Source: Bradyrhizobium sp. U87765 SZCCT0048 (GTDB lineage Bacteria > Pseudomonadota > Alphaproteobacteria > Rhizobiales > Xanthobacteraceae). Taken from it: a DNA stretch of 64,000 nt. Positions 16,884 through 25,806 of this stretch are shown here, piece by piece. The position numbers were made by a program, and so were the translations under genes. The stretch lies in contig NZ_JAFCMM010000001.1 of NCBI RefSeq assembly GCF_018131225.1, positions 1,240,001-1,304,000 of the forward strand, in the 5' to 3' direction. The notes beneath the pieces are model-generated. The model saw nothing but the letters and a program-made list of their open reading frames with translations, had not been told where the DNA came from and made no database searches. Numbering within the stretch: position 1 is the first letter of the stretch; every line of letters starts with the position of its first letter.

Positions 16884-18154
16884 GGGCGCACCTTGAGGCG
16901 ACGGGTGGACCAGTGTACCAGGGCGGCTGCTCCGACCAGCATCACCGGCATCAGCCACGTGCTCGGCGACGTCGGCAGCCAGGCGCGGTTGAACACCGAG
17001 ATCGCCGGCCATATGCCGGTGCGCTCGACCTCGGCGGCGTAGTCACGGGCGAACAGCGTGGCACAGAGCTCGCACAGCAGCACGAGACCAAGCGCGGCGA
17101 GCGCGAGGGTCAGCAGTTGCAGGACGAGCCGGCCGGCAGCCCGCCAGCCATCACGACCGATCGCATCGACCCAGTCGAGGCTCCACTGCGCGATGCCGTT
17201 CGGCGCTTTCAGCATCACAACGATGAAGATGATGCCCTGATAGAGCAGCCACGAGCGGGTGAGGTCGGACACCACATGACCGAACAGGCTCATCAGGAAG
17301 CCGCCGATTGCCGGACCGAGGAACAGCGTCGAACCACCGATGAAGGTGGTCAGCACCACGCTCGACGACATGCTGAGCTGGAACAGGACATAGTTGGCGC
17401 TCTCGTTCGACACGGCGAGCAGCGCGCCGGCAACGCCCGAGAACAGCCCGGACACCGCGAACACCAGGATCTTGGTGGCGTGGACGTTGTAGCCCAGCGC
17501 CGGCAGCCGCTTTTCGTTCTCCCGCAGCGCGATGGTCAGGCGGCCGAACAGGCTGCGGGTATAGGCCCACAGCAGCCCCGCGGACAGCAGCGTCCAGACC
17601 AGCACCAGGGTGTAGACATGCTGCTCGGAGCCGAAATTCCACAATGCGAAGGGTTGGCGGAACGAGGAGATGCCGGTCTCGCCGCCGAAGACGCCCTGCA
17701 GATTGGGCGCCAGCGTGTACAGCAATTCGGCGACGGCCAGCGTCACCATGGAGAAATAAACGCCGCTGCGCATGGTGGCGAAGAAGCCGAACACCGCCCC
17801 CGCAAGCCCGCCCGCCAGCGCACCGGCCAGCGGAATGAACGGCGTCGGCAGCCACAGCACGCCGCGGTCGACCGCGACCATCGCATGAACGGCGGCGAAG
17901 GCGCCGATGGCAAAATAGGCGGCATGGCCGAACGACAACATGCCCGCCTGCCCGGCCAGCAGATTGAAAGCGAGCGCGAACAGCGCGGCGATCAGCGCCT
18001 TGCCGAGCACGCCGAGCGTGGCGTCGGCGAGCAGGAACGGCGCCGCGGCGAGCACCACCACCACGAGCACGAGGGCGGCGGCGCCGATCCGCGACCGGGA
18101 CAGCGCCGCGCCGCCCAGTGGATGCAACGAAGCGGTGAGAGGCATGGCGGTCAT
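16880..18154 (-). CDS. livM: Branched-chain-type ABC transporter permease LivM with C-terminal extension
   Basis: A 424-residue inner-membrane permease, longer than the usual 310-350. The Liv core, including FNLLAGQAGMLSFGHAAYFAIGAF and GLFSGVAGALLA, is followed by about 100 residues with two further hydrophobic segments (LLTLALAALGLVLLCELCA and LMPVMLVGAAALVHW). The first ATG at 18154 has AGG too close; the second at 18145 (MPLTASL) has AGGA at a better distance and may be the true start. Paired with LivH. Confidence 0.92.
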   Translation of the reverse strand: MTAMPLTASLHPLGGAALSRSRIGAAALVLVVVVLAAAPFLLADATLGVLGKALIAALFALAFNLLAGQAGMLSFGHAAYFAIGAFAAVHAMVAVDRGVLWLPTPFIPLAGALAGGLAGAVFGFFATMRSGVYFSMVTLAVAELLYTLAPNLQGVFGGETGISSFRQPFALWNFGSEQHVYTLVLVWTLLSAGLLWAYTRSLFGRLTIALRENEKRLPALGYNVHATKILVFAVSGLFSGVAGALLAVSNESANYVLFQLSMSSSVVLTTFIGGSTLFLGPAIGGFLMSLFGHVVSDLTRSWLLYQGIIFIVVMLKAPNGIAQWSLDWVDAIGRDGWRAAGRLVLQLLTLALAALGLVLLCELCATLFARDYAAEVERTGIWPAISVFNRAWLPTSPSTWLMPVMLVGAAALVHWSTRRLKVRP

Positions 18155-18155
18155 C

Positions 18156-19097
18156 CTACAGACGATCTCCGAACAGGCCGGCGGGCCGGACCATCAACAC
18201 GATCAGCATCACCAGCACCGGCATGGCGCCGGCGAAGGTCGAGAGCTTGACGACGAGCGGGCCGCCGAGCGCGGTGACGACACTACCGAGGCCGACATAG
18301 CCGAACAGGTCCGCCACCGAAACGTCGATGCCGATCGACAGCGAGGTCAACAGACCAATGATCAGCGACGCGGCGAACGCGCCCTCCAGCGAGCCGAGGC
18401 CACCGACCACGACGACGACGAACACCAGCACGCCCATCTCCAGCGCCATGTTGGGGCTGGTGGTGAGCAGCGCGCCACCGACGACGCCAGCAACGCCCGC
18501 CATCCAGGCGCCGAGGCCGAAGGTGCCCATGAACAACGTATCGACGTTGTGCCCGAGCGCGCCGGTCATGGCCGGCCGCTGCACGGCCGCGCGCACGACG
18601 ATGCCGATGCGGGTACGGCGCAGCAGATAGAACAGAATGCTGAACAGCACGAGCGCGGTCAGGCCCACAAAGATGCGGTAGAACGGGTAATCAGTGCCGA
18701 ACAGCGAGAACGCCGGAAAACGCAGCGCTGCGGGGACCCCATAGGGGACCGCATAATTGCCGAACACCAGCTTCATCAGTTCCTCGGCCACGAATGCGAG
18801 GCCGAAGGTCATCAGCAGCTCGTGGGCATGGCCGAACTTGTGGACAGGCCGCAACAGGAAGCGCTCGACCACAATGCCGATGATCCCGACCAGGATCGGC
18901 GCGACGATGAGGGCGCCCGCGAAACCGATCAGCTTGACCAGCGAGTACGCCAGGTACGCCCCGATCATGTAGAACGAGGCATGGGCGAAATTGATGATGC
19001 CCATCATGCCGAACACCAGCGTCAGGCCGGCCGACACCATGAATAGCAGCAGGCCATAGATCAGGCCGTTGATGGTGGAAACGACGATGAATTCCAT
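18156..19097 (-). CDS. livH: Branched-chain-type ABC transporter permease LivH
   Basis: A 313-residue permease with the LivH hallmark near the N-terminus (LTLVFGMMGIINFAHASFYMIGAY) and eight or so hydrophobic segments. VVVVVGGLGSLEGAFAAS matches the conserved GG(L)GS-x-x-G coupling region. It follows the livK gene and a GC hairpin, and is 1 nt from livM. Despite the Liv name, such systems also import aromatic acids, amides, urea and other compounds; the catabolic neighbours favour a non-amino-acid ligand. Confidence 0.94.
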   Translation of the reverse strand: MEFIVVSTINGLIYGLLLFMVSAGLTLVFGMMGIINFAHASFYMIGAYLAYSLVKLIGFAGALIVAPILVGIIGIVVERFLLRPVHKFGHAHELLMTFGLAFVAEELMKLVFGNYAVPYGVPAALRFPAFSLFGTDYPFYRIFVGLTALVLFSILFYLLRRTRIGIVVRAAVQRPAMTGALGHNVDTLFMGTFGLGAWMAGVAGVVGGALLTTSPNMALEMGVLVFVVVVVGGLGSLEGAFAASLIIGLLTSLSIGIDVSVADLFGYVGLGSVVTALGGPLVVKLSTFAGAMPVLVMLIVLMVRPAGLFGDRL

Positions 19098-19105
19098 CGC
19101 GTGTC

Positions 19106-19129
19106 CGCGCGCCGCCCCCGCGGCGCGCG
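19106..19129 (-). promoter_or_regulatory. GC-rich intercistronic hairpin between livK and livH
   Basis: A 10-bp perfect stem (19106-19115 with 19120-19129) closes a CCCC loop. It begins 21 nt after the livK stop and has no U-tract. Probably stabilises the livK message or attenuates transcription into the permease genes. Confidence 0.6.
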
Positions 19130-19150
19130 CCTCCCGTTAGCGATTGGCGA

Positions 19151-20401
19151 TCAGTTCGGCCGCTGCATCTTGCAGGACGGCGCGACCTCGATGGCGGCGG
19201 TCTTCGCGTCGACCACCTTCAGCAGCTTGAAGCCCATGTCGGTGCCGTCGACCTTGTGGGTCGCAGCTTTCGACACCTCGCTGACGGTGATCGGCAGAAT
19301 CGCCTGGTGGTCGTCCTTGCGCACCGACCACGGCCCGATCGGCGACTCCCAGCTCGCGGTCTCGATGGCCAGCGCCAGCGCCTTGGCGTCGATCGCCCCG
19401 CCCTTGAAGTCGACGGTCTTGAGCGCCTCGCCGAGCAGCATCAGCGCGAACACCGCGGTCGGCTCCTCGGAATAGGGATAATGACCGATACGGGTCTTGA
19501 AGTCCTCGATGAAGGCCTTGCCCTTCTCGCCGCCAGCCTCGAGGTTGTAGATCTTGACGAGGTAGGAGCCGAGCGCGGCCGGGCCGGCGTTGCCGAGGGT
19601 GCCAGGCGTATCCAGCGAAGTGTTGCCGAAGCGCACCTTGGAGCCGGCGTCGCCCGCGGCCTTGAGCAACAGGATGATGTCGTTGGCCCAATTGCCGGTC
19701 AGCACCGTCTCGGCGCCGGACGCCTTGATCTTCGCCATGTAGGGCGAGAAATCCTGGATCTTGTTGACGTCGTGCAGTACTGCCTCGACCACGGTGGCGC
19801 CGGCTTCCTTGACCGCGCGGGCCTGGGCAGCCTGCATGTCGTGGCCGTAGGAATAGTTCTGGTTGATGGAGTACACCTTGGTGCCGAGCACGCCGGTCTC
19901 CTTCATCACCTTGACCAGCGCCTGCATGCGCACATAGGGGTTCGATCCCATCCGGAAGAACCAGAAGTGGCAGCGTTCCGCGGTCAGCTCATAAGCTTCC
20001 GAGCCGACGTTGTAGTAGATGATCTCCTTGCCGGGATTGCGCAGGTTGTACTTGCGAATGTCCTCGGTGAGCTGGGCGGCGACGGCGGACGATGACGCCG
20101 AGGAGATGACCCGCGCGCCGTCGGCGATGGCGGTCTTGAGCTTGTCGGCGGCGCCGGTCGGGCCGCCCTGGTTGTCGTACTCGATCAGCTGGACCTTGTC
20201 GCCGTTGAAGCCGCCGGCCTCGTTGATCCTGGCGACGCCGTAGCGCATGCCTTCGGTGAAGGCGATGCCGGTCTGCGCCGCCGGACCCGACAACGCCTCG
20301 ATCATCGCGATCTTCAGCGGTTCGGCTGACGCCGCTCCCATCAGCGCAGCGAGTGACACGCCCGCAGCCAGCATCTTCAACAATGATTTCACAACAGCCA
20401 T
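19151..20401 (-). CDS. livK: Liv-type ABC transporter substrate-binding protein
   Basis: A 416-residue periplasmic type I receptor. A signal peptide ends near ASA|EPLK, and the mature start LKIAMIEALSGPAAQTG is the usual first strand of LivK-like proteins. It is longer than E. coli LivK and belongs to the branch often found in catabolic operons. Its gene is second in the operon, after an SDR gene, and is followed by a strong hairpin and the permease genes. The ligand is probably the substrate of the downstream flavoprotein, SDRs or GST. Confidence 0.92.
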   Translation of the reverse strand: MAVVKSLLKMLAAGVSLAALMGAASAEPLKIAMIEALSGPAAQTGIAFTEGMRYGVARINEAGGFNGDKVQLIEYDNQGGPTGAADKLKTAIADGARVISSASSSAVAAQLTEDIRKYNLRNPGKEIIYYNVGSEAYELTAERCHFWFFRMGSNPYVRMQALVKVMKETGVLGTKVYSINQNYSYGHDMQAAQARAVKEAGATVVEAVLHDVNKIQDFSPYMAKIKASGAETVLTGNWANDIILLLKAAGDAGSKVRFGNTSLDTPGTLGNAGPAALGSYLVKIYNLEAGGEKGKAFIEDFKTRIGHYPYSEEPTAVFALMLLGEALKTVDFKGGAIDAKALALAIETASWESPIGPWSVRKDDHQAILPITVSEVSKAATHKVDGTDMGFKLLKVVDAKTAAIEVAPSCKMQRPN

Positions 20402-20446
20402 GACGGCCCTCCCTCTCGTTTTGGTTCTTGCTTGCCCGGACGCCAG

Positions 20447-21259
20447 CTACTGCTGGGCGTCCAGGATCTTGCTGGCGTAGTCGCGGCCCCTGGCGTGGGT
20501 CAGGAAGCCGGCAGTCAAACCGCCGTCGACCGGGATCACCGCGCCGTTGACGTAGGACGCGTGGTCGGACAGCAGAAACAGGATGACGGCGGCGATCTCA
20601 CTCGCCTGTGCGACACGGCCGAGCGGCGTGCGGTCGCACATCACCCCGTCGACGAAGCGCTCGGGCACGCCGCCGCGCAGCATCGGCGTATCGACCGCGT
20701 TGGGCCCGACGCCGTTGACGCGGATGCCGCGGTTGCCCCACTCGATGGCCAGCGTCTTGGTCAGCCCGACCACCGCCCATTTCGATGCGGCGTAGTTCGC
20801 CCGCCCCGCCTGACCGCCGAACGACGTGATCGAGGCCAGCGTGACGATGGCGCCACGCTGGCGCGGCAACATCACCTCGGCTGCGGCCTGGCAGCTGTAG
20901 AACGTACCGGACAGGTTGATGTCGATGACGTCGCGCCAGGCCGCGCCGTCCATGGTCTCCGCCGGCTGGGTTCGGGTGATGCCCGCCGCCGGTACGAGGC
21001 CTGCGATCGGGCCGGTGCCGCGCTCGATCGCCGCGACCACCGCCTTGGTGGCGTCGAGGTCGCGCACGTCGAGCGCATGCCCCACAGCGCGGGTGCCGAA
21101 ACGATCGGTGATCTCCCGCGCGGTCTGCGACGCGGCCGCGCCGTCCATGTCCGCGAGCGCGACATCGCCACCGGCCGCGGCGATCGCCTCAGCGGTCGCC
21201 CGGCCGATGCCGCGCGCCCCGCCGGTGATGAGAAACAGCCGTCCAGCAATTCCGTCCAT
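20447..21259 (-). CDS. SDR family oxidoreductase, first gene of the liv-catabolic operon
   Basis: A 270-residue classical SDR with TGGARGIG near residues 12-19, catalytic Ser in ASITSFGG and the YAASK motif. The ATG at 21259 is preferred because GGAAGG lies 5 nt upstream; a GTG two codons earlier is possible. As the promoter-proximal gene it faces the GntR regulator across a 112-bp gap holding two operators. Asp in ALADMDG suggests NAD use. Likely role: dehydrogenation of a hydroxy group on the imported substrate. Confidence 0.92.
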   Translation of the reverse strand: MDGIAGRLFLITGGARGIGRATAEAIAAAGGDVALADMDGAAASQTAREITDRFGTRAVGHALDVRDLDATKAVVAAIERGTGPIAGLVPAAGITRTQPAETMDGAAWRDVIDINLSGTFYSCQAAAEVMLPRQRGAIVTLASITSFGGQAGRANYAASKWAVVGLTKTLAIEWGNRGIRVNGVGPNAVDTPMLRGGVPERFVDGVMCDRTPLGRVAQASEIAAVILFLLSDHASYVNGAVIPVDGGLTAGFLTHARGRDYASKILDAQQ

Positions 21260-21288
21260 GAGCACCTTCCGATCGGGGGCGGCTTATA

Positions 21289-21300
21289 ATTGGATACAAT
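21289..21300. promoter_or_regulatory. GntR-type operator, site 1
   Basis: ATTGGATACAAT, one base away from the perfect palindrome ATTGTATACAAT typical of FadR/VanR-type GntR regulators. It lies 30 bp before the SDR start. The exact reverse complement recurs at 21351-21362. Confidence 0.65.
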
Positions 21301-21350
21301 TACCCTTGTAAAGACCAATTTCAAGGAATAAAAAACCTCCTAACGCTTAG

Positions 21351-21362
21351 ATTGTATCCAAT
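21351..21362. promoter_or_regulatory. GntR-type operator, site 2
   Basis: ATTGTATCCAAT is the exact reverse complement of site 1, with centres 62 bp apart (about six helical turns). It ends 9 bp before the ATG of the GntR gene and touches its AGGA ribosome-binding site, so binding would repress the regulator itself. Confidence 0.65.
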
Positions 21363-21371
21363 AGGATCCAC

Positions 21372-22094
21372 ATGGCTGCCAACCGCACGCGGTCCCAGAC
21401 CGTGACCGACGACATCCGCGAACTGATCGTTCAGGGAGAATTGCAGCCGGGCGAGCACGCCAACGAGCAACCGATCGCCGAGCGTCTCGGCGTGTCGCGC
21501 ACCCCCGTGCGAACAGCACTGAGCACGCTCGCGAGCGAGGGCTTTCTCGTCTACCACCCCAACCGAGGCTACTTCGTCCGGCGCTTCGACCTGTCGGAAC
21601 TGATGGACGCCTATGACGTCCGCGCCACGCTGGAAGGCCTCGCCGCCCGGCGCGCCGCCGAGCGCGGGCTGAGCGAGGAGGACGAAGCCGCGATCCGCGC
21701 GGCGCTGGCCGACGGCGATCGCATCCTGACCAAGGATCATTTCGAGCCGGACGACCTGCTGCCCTACCGCGCAATGAACATGGCGGTCCACGGCACCGTT
21801 ATCCGCGCCGCCCACAGCGCCCGGCTCGAACAAGCGATCCGCTCGGCGCAGAACATGCCGCTGCTGTCCGACCGCATCATTCTCTGGCAGGACCTGCCGA
21901 TCCTGCGGCGCTCGCACGACGACCACCATCGCGTGCTCGACGCCATCCTGCATCGCAAGGAATGGCGTGCGGAATCGCTGATGCGCGAGCACGTCTATTA
22001 CGCCGGCCTCAACCTGCAGCGTCACCTGCGCCAGTATTGCGGCCATGACGACGTCATCCAGCCGGAAGCCTGGCGCGACGTGCTGGCCTCCTAG
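21372..22094 (+). CDS. GntR family transcriptional regulator, FCD (FadR-like) subfamily
   Basis: A 240-residue regulator. The N-terminal winged helix (residues about 5-75) contains PIAERLGVSRTPVRTALSTLASEG, the classic GntR recognition helix. The C-terminal all-helical FCD ligand domain follows (DAYDVRATLEGLAARRAAE, then conserved His positions for metal or acid binding). It is transcribed away from the liv-catabolic operon, with two matched operators between, and probably represses both directions until a carboxylic-acid intermediate appears. Confidence 0.94.
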   Translation: MAANRTRSQTVTDDIRELIVQGELQPGEHANEQPIAERLGVSRTPVRTALSTLASEGFLVYHPNRGYFVRRFDLSELMDAYDVRATLEGLAARRAAERGLSEEDEAAIRAALADGDRILTKDHFEPDDLLPYRAMNMAVHGTVIRAAHSARLEQAIRSAQNMPLLSDRIILWQDLPILRRSHDDHHRVLDAILHRKEWRAESLMREHVYYAGLNLQRHLRQYCGHDDVIQPEAWRDVLAS

Positions 22095-22118
22095 CGGCGC
22101 CTCGCCGTCCGCTCACAT

Positions 22119-22164
22119 CGACCAAAAAAAACAAGACGAGAACGACAACAAGAACAACAGGAGA
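22119..22164 (+). promoter_or_regulatory. T-free, A-rich leader before the third SDR gene
   Basis: Forty-six consecutive bases contain no T, including a run of eight A and repeated ACAA/GAAC units, ending in the AGGAG ribosome-binding site. Such unpaired leaders usually favour ribosome loading, so the downstream SDR may be made at a higher level than the regulator in the same transcript. Confidence 0.4.
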
Positions 22165-22171
22165 CTTCGGG

Positions 22172-22942
22172 ATGAGCGCCTCGACCGCACTGTTCGACAT
22201 CACCGGCCGCATCGTCATCATCACCGGTACCTCGTCCGGTATCGGCCTCGCCACCGCGCAGGCCTTCCTGCAGGCCGGCGCCCGCGTGCTCGGCACCGAC
22301 CGCACCGAGGCGCCGGCCGTGCTGACCGCGCATCCGCAATTCGGCGGACTGACGCAGGATCTGACCGCCGAGGACGCCGGCCATGCGGTGCTCGCCGCCT
22401 GCCGCGCCCGCTTCGGCGAGGTCGACGTGCTCATCAACAATGCCGGCATCGGCGACGCCAAGTCGATTGCACTCACGAGCGACGCGGATCTCGCGCGCTA
22501 TCTCGCCGTCAACGTCGCCGCGCCGTTCCGGCTGTGCCGCGAGGTCATCGCCGCCATGAAGGGCCGCGGCGGCGCCATCATCAACATCGCCTCGGTGTTC
22601 GGCATGGTGGGCGCCGCGAACAGCTCGGCCTATGCGCCGACCAAGGCGGCTGTCATCGGTATGACCCAGCAGCTCGCCACCGAGTTCGGCCGCGACGGGA
22701 TCCGCGTCAACGCCGTCGCCCCCGGCCTGATCGCCACGCCGCTCACGGAAACACGGCTCGGCACCAATCCCTGGTTCCGCACCATGATGATCGACAACTG
22801 CCCGCTCGGCCGCCCCGGCCGTGCCGACGAGATCGCCGCGGCCTGCGTGTTCCTGGCGTCGCCGGCCGCGAGCTTCATCACCGGCGTCACGTTGCCAGTG
22901 GATGGCGGGTGGTCGAGCGCCAAGTTCCTGCCGGCGCCCTGA
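22172..22942 (+). CDS. SDR family oxidoreductase downstream of gntR
   Basis: A 256-residue classical SDR: TGTSSGIG cofactor loop, NNAGIGD, catalytic Ser in NIASVFGMVG and YAPTK. The aspartate in LGTDRTE suggests NAD preference. It is co-oriented with the GntR gene, 77 nt downstream behind a T-free leader. Probably part of the same pathway as the opposing liv-catabolic operon. It ends 4 nt from the stop of the convergent amidohydrolase. Confidence 0.92.
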   Translation: MSASTALFDITGRIVIITGTSSGIGLATAQAFLQAGARVLGTDRTEAPAVLTAHPQFGGLTQDLTAEDAGHAVLAACRARFGEVDVLINNAGIGDAKSIALTSDADLARYLAVNVAAPFRLCREVIAAMKGRGGAIINIASVFGMVGAANSSAYAPTKAAVIGMTQQLATEFGRDGIRVNAVAPGLIATPLTETRLGTNPWFRTMMIDNCPLGRPGRADEIAAACVFLASPAASFITGVTLPVDGGWSSAKFLPAP

Positions 22943-22946
22943 CCTC

Positions 22947-24296
22947 TCACACCCCCGGCAGGGCGTAGCCGGACTCAGCCGACAATCGCGTCACCGAGTC
23001 GATCAGCTTCTCGCCCAGCGCCTTGCGCTTGCCCGCGTCGAACAGCAGGCGGCCGTGGCGCTTGCGCACGATGCCGTCGACGATGACCGTGTCGACATTA
23101 CCGGGATGCGACTGCTCGACCGCGGCGAACACCGGGTCGTGCACCGGGAACAGGTTGAGCTCGCCGGCATCGAGCATGATCAGGTCGGCCTTCATGCCCG
23201 GCCGCAGCGCGCCGATGTCGCGTTCCATCATCAGCGCCTTCGCGCCGGCCGTGGTCGCCCAGCGCAGCGCCTCCCGCGACCGGATCATCGGGGTCGCACT
23301 CTTCTGCAGCAGGCCGCCGTTGCGCGCGAACAGCAGCGCCATCTGCATCTCGCGCCACAGGCTGCCCGTCACCATCGCCTCGACATCGACGCCGATCGAT
23401 GGCGTCGCGCCATGGGCGATCACGCGCAGCATCGCGGTCATGTTGGGATAGTCGTGCAGCTCGTTCATGTTGGTGCAGGTGATCGAGCAGCCGGCGTCGA
23501 GCAGCCGGCCGATCTCGTCCGCCGACAGATGATGGCAATGAACAAGATTGTGGTCCGGGCCAAGCAACCCCATCGCCAGCAGCCGATCGTAGCCGTCCGG
23601 CACGATGGCGTTGGCCCGCGACTTGGTGACATGGGACGATGCCAGCAGGCCGAGATCCCTGGCGAGACGGACATTGTGCAGCGACGCCTCCCAGTCCGCC
23701 CAGTGCGGTCCGGCGATGCCGAGGCCGAGCGTCACCCGGCCCGCATGGGCGAAGCGGCTCGCCTGCAACGCCTTGACCCGATCGGCGGGATGCAGCCGCC
23801 GCGCCGGCAAGGCGCCCGGCTTCGCCGGTTCGCGCAAGCCGTCGCCGTGGATGTACATCGCGCGCAGCCCGGCATCGACCAGCGCATCGACCGAGCGCTC
23901 GGCCTGCTCCAGCGAGCGCAGGTTGTGGGAATAGTCCAGCAGCGTGGTGACGCCGGCATCGAGCTGACCAAGGGCCCCGAACAGCGTGCCCAGATAGTTG
24001 TCCTCTGGCGTGAAGCGCGTGGCGATGTCGCCATAGAGGATCCGAAAGTAGTCCGCCGACAGCCACTCTGAGCCGACGCCGCGAAAGCCAGCCTGGAAGG
24101 TGTGCAGATGCATGTTGATGAGGCCCGGCATCACGATCATGCTGGAGGCGTCGATCTCCTCGTCGACCGCCATCGTCAGATCGCGGCCGATAGCCTCGAT
24201 ACGGTCATCGGCGATGACGAGGTCGATGTTCTGTTGGTCGCCAATGGCATCGTCCATCGACACCAGCCATCCACAGCGCACCCGTGTTCTTGTCAT
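22947..24296 (-). CDS. Amidohydrolase-superfamily deaminase/chlorohydrolase (ATZ/TRZ-like), copy 2
   Basis: A 449-residue cytoplasmic metal-dependent hydrolase. Metal ligands visible: HLH in LINMHLHTF, His in ASSHVTK, His in NLVHCHH, and probably Asp in IGVDVE, the pattern of the ATZ/TRZ, guanine deaminase and S-adenosylhomocysteine deaminase branch. It is a clear paralogue of the next upstream gene, sharing most landmark blocks. Family members remove amino or halide groups from N-heterocycles; the exact substrate is not evident. It ends the amidohydrolase/ABC-transporter cluster. Confidence 0.9.
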   Translation of the reverse strand: MTRTRVRCGWLVSMDDAIGDQQNIDLVIADDRIEAIGRDLTMAVDEEIDASSMIVMPGLINMHLHTFQAGFRGVGSEWLSADYFRILYGDIATRFTPEDNYLGTLFGALGQLDAGVTTLLDYSHNLRSLEQAERSVDALVDAGLRAMYIHGDGLREPAKPGALPARRLHPADRVKALQASRFAHAGRVTLGLGIAGPHWADWEASLHNVRLARDLGLLASSHVTKSRANAIVPDGYDRLLAMGLLGPDHNLVHCHHLSADEIGRLLDAGCSITCTNMNELHDYPNMTAMLRVIAHGATPSIGVDVEAMVTGSLWREMQMALLFARNGGLLQKSATPMIRSREALRWATTAGAKALMMERDIGALRPGMKADLIMLDAGELNLFPVHDPVFAAVEQSHPGNVDTVIVDGIVRKRHGRLLFDAGKRKALGEKLIDSVTRLSAESGYALPGV

Positions 24297-24339
24297 GTGG
24301 CTCTCTCCCCGGCCCCAAGGGCCTGCGTCGCAACGTCGA

Positions 24340-24375
24340 GCAAGCCGGGCGCGGCTGCACCCCCACCCGGCTTGC
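24340..24375 (-). promoter_or_regulatory. Hairpin between the two amidohydrolase genes
   Basis: Perfect 10-bp repeat GCAAGCCGGG (24340-24349) and CCCGGCTTGC (24366-24375) with a 16-nt loop, 2 nt after the upstream amidohydrolase stop. No U-tract. Possibly an mRNA-stabilising or processing element. Confidence 0.45.
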
Positions 24376-24377
24376 GG

Positions 24378-25751
24378 TCAGGCCGCCTTCAGCACGAAAC
24401 CGCCGGCGCGCATGACACGCTCGACCGAGGTGACGAGCTCGGCGCGGCGGCGCGCCAGCACGTCATCCGGGAACACGCGTCGGCCGCCCTGCTTGCGGAC
24501 GACGCCGTCGATCATCACGGTATCGACATTGCCGGCATGGGCCTGATCGGTGATCGACAGCAAGGGATCGTGCACCGGGAACAGGTTGAGGTCGCTGGCC
24601 CGCAACATCACCAGATCGGCCTTCTTGCCGGGCGTGATCGAGCCGATCTGGTCTTCGAGGCCGATCGCCCGCGCGTTGCCGATGGTCGCCCACAGCAGAG
24701 CTTCACGCGACCTCACCGGCATGACCTGCAACGGCGGCCGGCCGGCGGCAGCATTTTCCCGGAGCGCCGCCCAACGGGCATGCAGCAGCGCGGCCTGCAT
24801 CTCGCGGAACATCTCGCCGGTGACGATCGGCTCGACATCGATGCCGATCGACGGCAGGCCGCCGAACGCCCGCACCCGCAGCGTGACCGGATCGGCGGCA
24901 TGGCCATGGAGCTCGACCAGCACCGTCGCCGTGACCGAGGCGCCGGCCTCGACCAGCGGCTTGAGCTCCTCATCCTCGATGTAGTTGCCGTGGACGAGGT
25001 TGTGGTCCGGGCCGATCAGTCCGGCCTCCACCAGCCGCTTGTAGCCGCCCGGGGCTACCTGGTCGGCGATCTTGCGGGTGGCATGGGAGGTCGACAGCAA
25101 GCCGAGCTCGCGCGCCAGCCGCAGGTCCTGTTCGGCGACCTCGTAAGTGCCCCAGTGCGGGCCGAGGATCGCCATCGCCAGCGTCACCAGCCGATCGTCG
25201 GACGCAAAGCGCGACTTGCGCAATGCTTCGATGCGGTCGCGGGGATGAGGCACATGGGTATAGGGCACCTCGCCCGGCCGCGTCGGCGGCTTGGCCGTGC
25301 CATGGGCGAACACGGCGCGGATGCCCGATGCCTCCAGGCCGTCGACCGACCGCTCGGCGTGCTCCAGCGAGGTCAGGTTGTGGCACCAGTCCAGCACCGT
25401 GGTAACGCCACCGTCGATCTGCGCCAGCGCACCGACGAGGTTGCCGAGATAGTTGTCCTCGGGGCCATAGTGAGTGGCGAGATTGGCGTGGATGTTCTTG
25501 TGATAATCCGGCCCAAGCCACTCCGAGCCGATGGCGCGCAAGCCGGTCTGCCAGGTGTGCAGATGGGCGTTGATCAGTCCCGGCATCACGATCATGTCGC
25601 TGGCGTCGATGACCTCGTCGGCATCCGCGGTGATCCCCTGCCCGGCTGCCACGATGCGATTGCCCTCGACCAGCACCCGCGCACGGCGGTGATCGCCGAT
25701 GGCGTCGTCCATGGTGACCAGCCAGCCGCATTCGATCAGGGTTCGTTTCAT
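24378..25751 (-). CDS. Amidohydrolase-superfamily deaminase/chlorohydrolase (ATZ/TRZ-like), copy 1
   Basis: A 457-residue hydrolase of the same branch as its downstream neighbour, with HLH in LINAHLHTW, STSHATR, NLVHGNY and SIGIDVE as metal-binding stations. An N-terminal beta-sandwich strand (LIECGWLVTMDDAIGD) is shared with the paralogue, indicating tandem duplication and divergence. The two may act on successive or related substrates. An ABC transporter of the NMT1/SsuA type is encoded just upstream, so the substrate is probably imported. Confidence 0.9.
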   Translation of the reverse strand: MKRTLIECGWLVTMDDAIGDHRRARVLVEGNRIVAAGQGITADADEVIDASDMIVMPGLINAHLHTWQTGLRAIGSEWLGPDYHKNIHANLATHYGPEDNYLGNLVGALAQIDGGVTTVLDWCHNLTSLEHAERSVDGLEASGIRAVFAHGTAKPPTRPGEVPYTHVPHPRDRIEALRKSRFASDDRLVTLAMAILGPHWGTYEVAEQDLRLARELGLLSTSHATRKIADQVAPGGYKRLVEAGLIGPDHNLVHGNYIEDEELKPLVEAGASVTATVLVELHGHAADPVTLRVRAFGGLPSIGIDVEPIVTGEMFREMQAALLHARWAALRENAAAGRPPLQVMPVRSREALLWATIGNARAIGLEDQIGSITPGKKADLVMLRASDLNLFPVHDPLLSITDQAHAGNVDTVMIDGVVRKQGGRRVFPDDVLARRRAELVTSVERVMRAGGFVLKAA

Positions 25752-25806
25752 CCGTCATCCTCCCCTGGCTCGCGATGGAGCCGTTTCCATGCTTGTTTAT
25801 CGTTGA

